Below the pieces are notes generated by a model. The model searched no databases. It saw nothing but the letters and a program-made list of their open reading frames with translations, and had not been told where the DNA came from. Shown here piece by piece: positions 40,031-52,659 of a DNA stretch of 64,000 nucleotides (position 1 is the first letter of the stretch; each line of letters starts with the position of its first letter). The position numbers were made by a program, and so were the translations under genes. Origin of the DNA: Mastigias papua (Eukaryota > Cnidaria > Scyphozoa > Rhizostomeae > Mastigiidae); the NCBI GenBank assembly GCA_964019165.1, contig OZ025270.1, forward strand, positions 16,646,659 to 16,710,658, read 5' to 3'.

Positions 40031-42331
40031 TTGGCCAAAAATGCCTCAGTTTCATCACTTGTCAATCTGCAATCAAAATCAATCAATTTCAATTTTGATC
40101 ATTTTTGGCCAAAGTACCAAGGCTATATCCTTACTTTTTGGCCAAAAATGCCTCACTTTCATCACTTTTCAATCTGCAATCAAAATCAATCAATTTCAAT
40201 TTTGGTTATTTGTGGCCAAAATACACAGCCTATTGCCTTACTTTTTGGCCAAACATGCCTCATTTTCATCACTTTTCAATCTGCAATCAAAATCAATCAA
40301 TTTCAATTTTGGTCATTTTCGGCCAAAACACCAAGGCTATAGCCTTACTTTTTAGCCAAACATCCCTGATTTTCATCACTTTTCAATCTGCAATCAAAAT
40401 CAATCAATTTCAATTTTGGTCATTTTTGGCCAAAATACCAAGGCTATTGCCTTACTTTTTGGCCAAAAATGCCTCATTTTCATCACTTTTCAATCTGCAA
40501 TCAAAATCAATCAATTTCAATTTTGGTCATTTTTGGCCAAAATACCAAGGCTATAGCCTTACTTTTTGGCCAAAAATGCCTCAGTTTCATCACTTGTCAA
40601 TCTGCAATCAAAATCAATCAATTTCAATTTTGATCATTTTTGGCCAAAGTACCAAGGCTATATCCTTACTTTTTGGCCAAAAATGCCTCACTTTCATCAC
40701 TTTTCAATCTACAATCAAAATCAATCAATTTCAATTTTGGTTATTTGTGGCCAAAATACACAGCCTATTGCCTTACTTTTTGGCCAAACATGCCTCATTT
40801 TCATCACTTTTCAATCTGCAATCAAAATCAATCAATTTCAATTTTGGTCATTTTTGGCCAAAATACCAAGCCTATAGCCTTACTTTTTGGCCAAAAATGC
40901 CTCATTGTCATCACTTTTCAATCTGCAATCAAAATCAATCAATTTCAATTTTGGTCATTTGTGGCCAAAATACCAAGGCTATAGCCTTACTTTTTGGCCA
41001 AAAATGCCTTATTATCATCACTTGTCAATCTGCAATCAAAATCAATCAATTTCAATTTTGGTCATTTTTGGCCAAAATACCAAGGCTATAGCCTTACTAT
41101 TTGGCCAAAAATGCCTCATTTTCATCACTTGTCAATCTGCAATCAACATCAATCAATTTCAATCTTGGTCAATTTTGGCCAAAATACCAAGGCTATAGCC
41201 TTACTTTTTAACCAAAAATGCCTCATTTTCATCACTTTTCAATCTGCAATCAAAATCAATCAATTTCAATTTTGGTCATTTTTGGCCAAAATATCAAGGC
41301 TATAGCCTTACTGTTTGGCCAAAAATGCCTCATTGTCATCACTTTTCAATCTGCAATCAAAATCAATCAATTTCAATGTTGGTCATTTTTGGCCAAAATA
41401 CCAAGGCTATAGCCTTACTTTTTGGCCAAAAATGCCTCATTGTCATCACTTTTCAATCTGCAATCAAAATCAATCAATTTCAATTTTGATCATTTTTGGC
41501 CAAAGTACCAAGGCTATATCCTTACTTTTTGGCCAAAAATGCCTCACTTTCATCACTTTTCAATCTACAATCAAAATCAATCAATTTCAATTTTGGTTAT
41601 TTGTGGCCAAAATACACAGCCTATTGCCTTACTTTTTGGCCAAACATGCCTCATTTTCATCACTTTTCAATCTGCAATCAAAATCAATCAATTTCAATTT
41701 TGGTCATTTTTGGCCAAAATACCAAGCCTATAGCCTTACTTTTTGGCCAAAAATGCCTCATTGTCATCACTTTTCAATCTGCAATCAAAATCAATCAATT
41801 TCAATTTTGGTCATTTGTGGCCAAAATACCAAGGCTATAGCCTTACTTTTTGGCCAAAAATGCCTTATTATCATCACTTGTCAATCTGCAATCAAAATCA
41901 ATCAATTTCAATTTTGGTCATTTTTGGCCAAAATACCAAGGCTATAGCCTTACTATTTGGCCAAAAATGCCTCATTTTCATCACTTGTCAATCTGCAATC
42001 AACATCAATCAATTTCAATCTTGGTCAATTTTGGCCAAAATACCAAGGCTATAGCCTTACTTTTTAACCAAAAATGCCTCATTTTCATCACTTTTCAATC
42101 TGCAATCAAAATCAATCAATTTCAATTTTGGTCATTTTTGGCCAAAATATCAAGGCTATAGCCTTACTCTTTGGCCAAACATGCCTCATTGTCATCACTT
42201 TTCAATCTGCAATCAAAATCAATCAATTTCAATGTTGGTCATTTTTGGCCAAAATACCAAGGCTATAGCCTTACTTTTTGGCCAAAAATGCCTCATTGTC
42301 ATCACTTTTCAATCTGCAATCAAAATCAATC
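40031..42331 (+). repeat. Nested 5-monomer (535 bp) and 8-monomer (856 bp) duplications
   Basis: Markers at 40,031 and 40,105 recur at 40,566 and 40,640 (535 bp). The second of these blocks is then part of an 856-bp duplication: 40,640, 40,887, 40,994 and 41,218 match 41,496, 41,743, 41,850 and 42,074. The shared rarities are TTTTCAATCTACAATC (about 40,704 and 41,560), TGCCTTATTATC (about 41,005 and 41,861) and TTTTTAACCAAAAATG (about 41,205 and 42,061). The nesting gives a relative order of events, the 5-monomer step before the 8-monomer step. Confidence 0.8.
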
Positions 42332-44417
42332 AATTTCAATTTTGGTCATTTTCGGCCACAATACCAAGGCTATAGCCTTACTTTTTGGCCAAACATCCCT
42401 GATTTTCATCACTTTTCAATCTGCAATCAAAATCAATCAATTTCAATTTTGGTCATTTTTGGCCAAAATTCCAAGGCTATTGCCTTACTTTTTGGCCAAA
42501 AATGCCTCATTTTCATCACTTTTCAATCTGCAAACAAAATCAATCAATTTCAATTTTGGTCATTTTTGGCCAAAATACCAAGGCTATAGCCTTACTTTTT
42601 GGCCAAAAATGCCTCAGTTTCATCACTTTTCAATCTGCAATCAAAATCAATCAATTTCAATTTTGATCATTTTTGGCCAAAGTACCAAGGCTATATCCTT
42701 ACTTTTTGGCCAAAAATGCCTCACTTTCATCACTTGTCAATCTGCAATCAAAATCAATCAATTTCAATTTTGGTCATTTTTGGCCAAAATACCAAGGCTA
42801 TAGCCTTACTTTCTGGCCAAAAATGCCTCACTTTCATCACTTTTCAATCTGCAATCAAAATCAATCAATTTCAATTTTGGTTATTTGTGTCCAAAATACA
42901 CAGCCTATTGCCTTACTTTTTGGCCAAATATGCCTCATTTTCATCACTTTTCAATCTGCAATCAAAATCAATCAATTTCAATTTTGGTCATTTTTGGCCA
43001 AAATACCAAGGCTATAGCCTTACTTTTTGGCCAAAAATGCCTTATTGTCATCACTTTTCAATCTGCAATCAAAATCAATCAATTTCAATTTTGGTCATTT
43101 TTGGCCAAAATACCAAGGCTATAGCCTTACTATTTGGCCAAACATGCCTCATTTTGATCACTTGTCAATCTGCAATCAAAATCAATCAATTTCAATCTTG
43201 GTCAATTTTGGCCAAAATACCAAGGCTATAGCCTTACTTTTTGGCCAAACATGCCTCACTTTCATCACTTTTCAATCTGCAATCAAAATCAATCAATTTC
43301 AATTTTGGTCATTTTTGGCCAAAATACCAAGGCTATAGCCTTACTTTTTGGCCAAAAATGCCTCACTTTCATCACTTTTCAATCTGCAATCAAAATCAAT
43401 CAATTTCAATTTTGGTTATTTGTGGCCAAAATACACAGCCTATAGCCTTACTTTTTGGCCAAACATGCCTCATTTTCATCACTTTTCAATCTGCAATCAA
43501 AATCAATCAATTTCAATTTTGGTCATTTTTGGCCAAAATACCAAGCCTATAGCCTTACTTTTTGGCCAAAAATGCCTCATTGTCATCACTTTTCAATCTG
43601 CAATCAAAATCAATCAATTTCAATTTTGGTCATTTGTGGCCAAAATACCAAGGCTATAGCCGTACTTTTTGGCCAAACATGCCTCATTTTCATCACTTTT
43701 CAATCTGCAATCAAAATCAATCAATTTCAATTGTGGTCATTTTTGGCCAAAATACCAAGGCTATAGCCTTACTATTTGGCCAAAAATGCCTCAATTTGAT
43801 CACTTGTCAATCTGCAATCAAAATCAATCAATTTCAATCTTGGTCAATTTTGGCCAAAATACCAAGGCTATAGCCTTACTTTTTGGCCAAAAATGCCTCA
43901 TTTTCATCACTTTTCAATCTGCAATCATAATCAATGAAAGTCAATTTTGGTTAGTTGTTGCAAATATACCAAGCCTATAGCCTTACTCTTTGGCCAAAAA
44001 TGCCTCATTGTCATCACTTTTCAATCTGCAATCAAAATCAATAAATTTCAATTTTGGTTATTTTTGGCCAAAATACAAAGCCTATTGCCTTACTTTTTGG
44101 CCAAACATGCCTCATTGTCATCACTTTTCAATCTGCAATCAAAATCAATCAATTTCAATTTTGGTCATTTTCGGCCAAAATACCAAGGCTATAGCCTTAC
44201 TTTTTGGCCAAACATCCCTGATTTTCATCACTTTTCAATCTGCAATCAAAATCAATCAATTTCAATTTTGGTCATTTTTGGCCAAAATACCAAGGCTATT
44301 GCCTTACTTTTTGGCCAAAAATGCCTCATTTTCATCACTTTTCAATCTGCAATCAAAATCAATCAATTTCAATTTTGGTCATTTTTGGCCAAAATACCAA
44401 GGCTATAGCCTTACTTT

Positions 44418-47400
44418 TTGGCCAAACATGCCTCATTTTCATCACTTTTCAATCTGCAATCAAAATCAATCAATTTCAATTGTGGTCATTTTTGGCCAAA
44501 ATACCAAGGCTATAGCCTTACTATTTGGCCAAAAATGCCTCAATTTGATCACTTGTCAATCTGCAATCAAAATCAATCAATTTCAATCTTGGTCAATTTT
44601 GGCCAAAATACCAAGGCTATAGCCTTACTTTTTGGCCAAAAATGCCTCATTTTCATCACTTTTCAATCTGCAATCATAATCAATGAAAGTCAATTTTGGT
44701 TAGTTGTTGCAAAATTACCAAGCCTATAGCCTTACTCTTTGGCCAAAAATGCCTCATTGTCATCACTTTTCAATCTGCAATCAAAATCAATAAATTTCAA
44801 TTTTGGTTATTTTTGGCCAAAATACAAAGCCTATTGCCTTACTTTTTGGCCAAACATGCCTCATTTTCATCACTTTTCAATCTGCAATCAAAATCAATCA
44901 ATTTCAATTTTGGTCATTTTCGGCCAAAATACCAAGGCTATAGCCTTACTTTTTGGCCAAACATCCCTGATTTTCATCACTTTTCAATCTGCAATCAAAA
45001 TCAATCAATTTCAATTTTGGTCATTTTTGGCCAAAATACCAAGGCTATTGCCTTACTTTTTGGCCAAAAATGCCTCATTTTCATCACTTTTCAATCTGCA
45101 ATCAAAATCAATCAATTTCAATTTTGGTCATTTTTGGCCAAAATACCAAGGCTATAGCCTTACTTTTTGGCCAAACATGCCTCACTTTCATCACTTTTCA
45201 ATCTGCAATCAAAATCAATCAATTTCAATTTTGATCATTTTTGGCCAAAGTACCAAGGCTATATCCTTACTTTTTGGCCAAACATGCCTCACTTTCATCA
45301 CTTTTCAATCTGCAATCAAAATCAATCAATTTCAATTTTGGTCATTTTTGGCCAAAATACCAAGGCTATAGCCTTACTTTTTGGCCAAAAATGCCTTATT
45401 GTCATCACTTTTCAATCTGCAATCAAAATCAATCAATTTCAATTTTGGTCATTTCTGGCCAAAATACCAAGGCTATAGCCTTACTATTTGGCCAAAAATG
45501 CCTCATTTTGATCACTTGTCAATCTGCAATCAAAATCAATCAATTTCAATCTTGGTCAATTTTGGCCAAAATACCAAGGCTATAGCCTTACTTTTTGGCC
45601 AAACATGCCTCACTTTCATCACTTTTCAATCTGCAATCAAAATCAATCAATTTCAATTTTGGTCATTTTTGGCCAAAATACCAAGGCTATAGCCTTACTT
45701 TTTGGCCAAAAATGCCTCACTTTCATCACTTTTCAATCTGCAATCAAAATCAATCAATTTCAATTTTGGTTATTTGTGGCCAAAATACACAGCCTATTGC
45801 CTTACTTTTTGGCCAAACATGCCTCATTTTCATCACTTTTCAATCTGCAATCAAAATCAATCAATTTCAATTTTGGTCATTTTTGGCCAAAATACCAAGC
45901 CTATAGCCTTACTTTTTGGCCAAAAATGCCTCATTGTCATCACTTTTCAATCTGCAATCAAAATCAATCAATTTCAATTTTGGTCATTTGTGGCCAAAAT
46001 ACCAAGGCTATAGCCGTACTTTTTGGCCAAACATGCCTCATTTTCATCACTTTTCAATCTGCAATCAAAATCAATCAATTTCAATTGTGGTCATTTTTGG
46101 CCAAAATACCAAGGCTATAGCCTTACTATTTGGCCAAAAATGCCTCAATTTGATCACTTGTCAATCTGCAATCAAAATCAATCAATTTCAATCTTGGTCA
46201 ATTTTGGCCAAAATACCAAGGCTATAGCCTTACTTTTTGGCCAAAAATGCCTCATTTTCATCACTTTTCAATCTGCAATCATAATCAATGAAAGTCAATT
46301 TTGGTTAGTTGTTGCAAAATTACCAAGCCTATAGCCTTACTCTTTGGCCAAAAATGCCTCATTGTCATCACTTTTCAATCTGCAATCAAAATCAATAAAT
46401 TTCAATTTTGGTTATTTTTGGCCAAAATACAAAGCCTATTGCCTTACTTTTTGGCCAAACATGCCTCATTTTCATCACTTTTCAATCTGCAATCAAAATC
46501 AATCAATTTCAATTTTGGTCATTTTCGGCCAAAATACCAAGGCTATAGCCTTACTTTTTGGCCAAACATCCCTGATTTTCATCACTTTTCAATCTGCAAT
46601 CAAAATCAATCAATTTCAATTTTGGTCATTTTTGGCCAAAATACCAAGGCTATTGCCTTACTTTTTGGCCAAAAATGCCTCATTTTCATCACTTTTCAAT
46701 CTGCAATCAAAATCAATCAATTTCAATTTTGGTCATTTTTGGCCAAAATACCAAGGCTATAGCCTTACTTTTTGGCCAAACATGCCTCACTTTCATCACT
46801 TTTCAATCTGCAATCAAAATCAATCAATTTCAATTTTGATCATTTTTGGCCAAAGTACCAAGGCTATATCCTTACTTTTTGGCCAAACATGCCTCACTTT
46901 CATCACTTTTCAATCTGCAATCAAAATCAATCAATTTCAATTTTGGTCATTTTTGGCCAAAATACCAAGGCTATAGCCTTACTTTTTGGCCAAAAATGCC
47001 TTATTGTCATCACTTTTCAATCTGCAATCAAAATCAATCAATTTCAATTTTGGTCATTTCTGGCCAAAATACCAAGGCTATAGCCTTACTATTTGGCCAA
47101 AAATGCCTCATTTTGATCACTTGTCAATCTGCAATCAAAATCAATCAATTTCAATCTTGGTCAATTTTGGCCAAAATACCAAGGCTATAGCCTTACTTTT
47201 TGGCCAAACATGCCTCACTTTCATCACTTTTCAATCTGCAATCAAAATCAATCAATTTCAATTTTGGTCATTTTTGGCCAAAATACCAAGGCTATAGCCT
47301 TACTTTTTGGCCAAAAATGCCTCACTTTCATCACTTTTCAATCTGCAATCAAAATCAATCAATTTCAATTTTGGTTATTTGTGGCCAAAATACACAGCCT

Positions 47401-49232
47401 ATTGCCTTACTTTTTGGCCAAACATGCCTCATTTTCATCACTTTTCAATCTGCAATCAAAATCAATCAATTTCAATTTTGGTCATTTTTGGCCAAAATAC
47501 CAAGCCTATAGCCTTACTTTTTGGCCAAAAATGCCTCATTGTCATCACTTTTCAATCTGCAATCAAAATCAATCAATTTCAATTTTGGTCATTTGTGGCC
47601 AAAATACCAAGGCTATAGCCGTACTTTTTGGCCAAACATGCCTCATTTTCATCACTTTTCAATCTGCAATCAAAATCAATCAATTTCAATTGTGGTCATT
47701 TTTGGCCAAAATACCAAGGCTATAGCCTTACTATTTGGCCAAAAATGCCTCAATTTGATCACTTGTCAATCTGCAATCAAAATCAATCAATTTCAATCTT
47801 GGTCAATTTTGGCCAAAATACCAAGGCTATAGCCTTACTTTTTGGCCAAAAATGCCTCATTTTCATCACTTTTCAATCTGCAATCATAATCAATGAAAGT
47901 CAATTTTGGTTAGTTGTTGCAAAATTACCAAGCCTATAGCCTTACTCTTTGGCCAAAAATGCCTCATTGTCATCACTTTTCAATCTGCAATCAAAATCAA
48001 TAAATTTCAATTTTGGTTATTTTTGGCCAAAATACAAAGCCTATTGCCTTACTTTTTGGCCAAACATGCCTCATTTTCATCACTTTTCAATCTGCAATCA
48101 AAATCAATCAATTTCAATTTTGGTCATTTTCGGCCAAAATACCAAGGCTATAGCCTTACTTTTTGGCCAAACATCCCTGATTTTCATCACTTTTCAATCT
48201 GCAATCAAAATCAATCAATTTCAATTTTGGTCATTTTTGGCCAAAATACCAAGGCTATTGCCTTACTTTTTGGCCAAAAATGCCTCACTTTCATCACTTT
48301 TCAATCTGCAATCAAAATCAATCAATTTCAATTTTGGTCATTTTTGGCCAAAATACCAAGGCTATAGCCTTACTTTTTGGCCAAAAATGCCTCAGTTTCA
48401 TCACTTGTCAATCTGCAATCAAAATCAATCAATTTCAATTTTGATCATTTTTGGCCAAAGTACCAAGGCTATATCCTTACTTTTTGGCCAAACATGCCTC
48501 ACTTTCATCACTTTTCAATCTGCAATCAAAATCAATCAATTTCAATTTTGGTCATTTTTGGCCAAAATACCAAGGCTATAGCCTTACTTTTTGGCCAAAA
48601 ATGCCTTATTGTCATCACTTTTCAATCTGCAATCAAAATCAATCAATTTCAATTTTGGTCATTTTTGGCCAAAATACCAAGGCTATAGCCTTACTATTTG
48701 GCCAAAAATGCCTCATTTTGATCACTTGTCAATCTGCAATCAAAATCAATCAATTTCAATCTTGGTCAATTTTGGCCAAAATACCAAGGCTATAGCCTTA
48801 CTTTTTGGCCAAACATGCCTCACTTTCATCACTTTTCAATCTGCAATCAAAATCAATCAATTTCAATTTTGGTCATTTTTGGCCAAAATACCAAGGCTAT
48901 AGCCTTACTTTTTGGCCAAAAATGCCTCACTTTCATCACTTTTCAATCTGCAATCAAAATCAATCAATTTCAATTTTGGTTATTTGTGGCCAAAATACAC
49001 AGCCTATTGCCTTACTTTTTGGCCAAACATGCCTCATTTTCATCACTTTTCAATCTGCAATCAAAATCAATCAATTTCAATTTTGGTCATTTTTGGCCAA
49101 AATACCAAGCCTATAGCCTTACTTTTTGGCCAAAAATGCCTCATTGTCATCACTTTTCAATCTGCAATCAAAATCAATCAATTTCAATTTTGGTCATTTG
49201 TGGCCAAAATACCAAGGCTATAGCCTTACTTT
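44418..49232 (+). repeat. 15-monomer higher-order repeat (1,605 bp), three consecutive copies
   Basis: Copies start at 44,418, 46,023 and 47,628. Each carries the same ordered variants: TGCCTCAATTTGATC (about 44,535, 46,140, 47,745), TAATCAATGAAAGTC with GTTGTTGCAAAATT (about 44,676, 46,281, 47,886), TCAATAAATTTC, and TTATATCC-type cores. Copies 1 and 2 look practically identical. Copy 3 begins to differ near 48,290, where CCTCACTTTC and CCTCAGTTTC replace other forms. A 7-monomer (749 bp) precursor copy lies just upstream (43,669 matches 44,418; 43,990 matches 44,739). Confidence 0.9.
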
Positions 49233-49339
49233 TTGGCCAAAAATGCCTTATTGTCATCACTTTTCAATCTGCAATCAAAATCAATCAATTTCAATTGTGG
49301 TCATTTTTGGCCAAAATACCAAGGCTATAGCCTTACTAT

Positions 49340-52110
49340 TTGGCCAAAAATGCCTCAGTTTCATCACTTGTCAATCTGCAATCAAAATCAATCAATTTCA
49401 ATTTTGATCATTTTTGGCCAAAGTACCAAGGCTATATCCTTACTTTTTGGCCAAAAATGCCTCATTGTCATCACTTTTCAATCTGCAATCAAAATCACTC
49501 AATTTCAATTTTGGTCATTTTTGGCCAAAATACCAAGGCTATAGGCTTAATTTTTGGCCACAAAATGCCTCATTTTCATCACTTGTCAATCTGCAATCAA
49601 AATCAATCAATGTCAATTTTGGTCATGTTTGGCCAAGATACCAAGGCTATAGCCTTACGTTTTGGCCAAACATGCCTCATTGTCATCACTTTTCAATCTG
49701 CAATCAAAATCAATCAATTTCAATTTTGGTCATTTTTGGCCAAAATACCAAGGCTATAGCCTTACTTTTTGGCCAAAACTGCCTCAGTTTCATCACTTTT
49801 CAATCTGCAATCAAAATCAATCAATGTCAATTTTGGTCATTTTCGGCCAAGATACCAAGGCTATAGCCTTACTTTTTGGCCAAAAATGCCTCATTTTCAT
49901 CACTTTTGAATCTGCAATCAAAATCAATCAATTTCAATTTTGGTCATTTTTGGCCATAATACCAAGGCTATAGCCTTACTATTTGGCCAAAATTGCCTCA
50001 TTTTCATCACTTTTCAATCTGCAATCAAAATCAATCAATTTCAATTTTGGTCATTTTTGGCCAAGATACCAAGGCTATAGCCTTACGTTGTGGCCAAACA
50101 TGCCTCATTTTCATCACTTTTCAATCTGCAATCAAAATCAATCAATTTCAATTTTGGTCATTTTTCGCCAAAATACCAAGGGTATAGCCTTACTTTCTGG
50201 CCAAAACTGCCTCATTTTCATCACTTTTCAATCTGCAATCATAATCAATCAAATTCAATTTTGGTTAGTCGTGGCAAAAATACCAAGCCTATAGCCTTAC
50301 TCTTTGGCCAAAAATGCCTCATTTTCATCACTTTTCAATCTGCAATCATAATCAATCAAATTCAATTTTGGTTAGTCGTGGCAAAAATACCAAGCCTATA
50401 GCCTTACTCTTTGGCCAAAAATGCCTCATTGTCATCAGTTTTCAATCTGCAATCAAAATCAATCAATTTCAATTTTGGTCATGTTTGGCCAAAATACCAA
50501 GGCTATAGCCTTACTTTTTGGCCAAAAATGCCTCATTTTCATCACTTTTGAATCTGCAATCAAAATCAATCAATTTCAATTTTGGTCATTTTTGGCCATA
50601 ATACCAAGGCTATAGCCTTACTTTTTGGCCAAAATTGCCTCATTTTCATCACTTTTCAATCTGCAATCAAAATCAATCAATTTCAATTTTGGTCATTTTT
50701 GGCCAAGATACCAAGGCTATAGCCTTACGTTGTGGCCAAACATGCCTCATTTTCATCACTTTTCAATCTGCAATCAAAATCAATCAATTTCAATTTTGGT
50801 CATTGTTCGCCAAAATACCAAGGGTATAGCCTTACTTTCTGGCCAAAACTGCCTCATTTTCATCACTTTTCAATCTGCAATCATAATCAATCAAATTCAA
50901 TTTTGGTTAGTCGTGGCAAAAATACCAAGCCTATAGCCTTACTCTTTGGCAAAAAATGCCTCATTTTTATCAGTTTTCAATCTGCAATCAAAATCAATCA
51001 ATTTCAAATTTGGTCATTTTTGGCCAAAATACCAAGGCTATAGCCTTACTTTTTGGCCAAAAATGCCTCATTTTCATCACTTTTCAATCTGCAATCAAAA
51101 TCAATCAATTTCAAGTTTGGTCATTTTTGGCCAAAATACCAAGGCTATAGCCTTACTTTTTGGCCAAAACTGCCTCATTTTCATCACTTTTCAATCTGCA
51201 ATCAAAATCAATCAATGTCAATTTTGGTCAGTTTTGGCCAAAATACCAAGCCTATAGCCTTACTCTGTGGCCAAAAATGCCTCATTTTCATCACTTGTCA
51301 ATCTGCAATCAAAATCAATCAATTTCAATTTTGGTCATTTTTGGCCAAAATACCAAGGCTATAGCCTTACTTTTTGGCCAAACATCCCTCATTTTCATCA
51401 CTTTTCAATCTGCAATCAAAATCAATCAAATTCAATTTTGGTCATTTTTGGCCAAAATACCAAGGCTATAGCCTTACTGATTGGCCAAAAATGCCTCATT
51501 GTCATCACTTTTCAATCTGCAATCAAAAGCACTCAATTTCAATTTTGGTCATTTTTGGCCAAAATACCAAGGCTATAGGCTTAATTTTTGGCCACAAAAT
51601 GCCTCATTTTCATCACTTTTCAATCTGCAATCAAAATCAATCAATGTCAATTTTGGTCATGTTTGGCCAAGATACCAAGGCTATAGCCTTACGTTTTGGC
51701 CAAACATGCCTCATTGTCATCACTTTTCAATCTGCAATCAAAATCAATCAATTTCAATTTTGGTCATTTTTGGCCAAAATACCAAGGCTATAGCCTTACT
51801 TTTTGGCCAAAACTGCCTCAGTTTCATCACTTTTCAATCTGCAATCAAAATCAATCAATGTCAATTTTGGTCATTTTCGGCCAAGATACCAAGGCTATAG
51901 CCTTACTGTTTGGCCAAACATGCCTCATTTTCATCACTTTTCAATCTGCAATCAAAATCAATCAATTTCAATTTTGGTCATGTTTGGCCAAAATACCAAG
52001 CCTATAGCCTTACTCTGCGGCCAAAAATGCCTCATTGTCATCACTTTTCAATCTGCAATCAACATCAATCAATTTCAATTGTGGTCATATTTGGCCAAAA
52101 TAGGAAGGCT
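49340..52110 (+). repeat. Mixed domain with a 6-monomer duplication and a displaced copy of 49.5-50 kb
   Basis: Monomers at 49,983-50,294 recur at 50,625-50,936 (642 bp), including TTTTTCGCCAAAATACC / TTGTTCGCCAAAATACC and GGTTAGTCGTGGC. Separately, 49,500-49,870 reappears at 51,534-51,904 (offset 2,034 bp), including the TAGGCTTAATTTTTGG core variant. Boundaries are approximate. Confidence 0.7.
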
Positions 52111-52659
52111 ATAGCCTTACTTTTTGGCCAAAAATGCCTCATTTTCATCACTTTTCAATCTGCAATCAAAATCACTCATTGTCAATTTTGGTCATTTTTG
52201 GCCACAATACCAAGGCTATAGCGTTACTGTTTGGCCACAAAATGCCTCATTTTCATCACTTGTCAATCTGCAATCAAAATCAATAAATGTCAATTTTGGT
52301 CTTGTGTGGCCAAGATACCAAGGCTATAGCCGTACGTTTTGGCCAAACATGCCTCATTGTCATCACTTTTCAATCTGCAATCAAAATCAATCAATTTCAA
52401 TTTTGGTCATGTTTGGCCAAAATACCAAGCCTATAGCCTTACCTTGTGGCCAAAAATGCCTCGTTTTCATCACTTTTCAATCTGCACTCATAATCAATCA
52501 CATTCAATTTTGGTTAGTTGTGGCAAAAATACCAAGCCTATAGCCTTACTGTTTGGCCAAAAATGCCTCATTGTCATCACTTTTCAATCTGCAATCAAAA
52601 TCAATCAATTTCAATTGTGGTCATATTTGGCCAAAATACCAAGGCTATAGCCTTACTTT

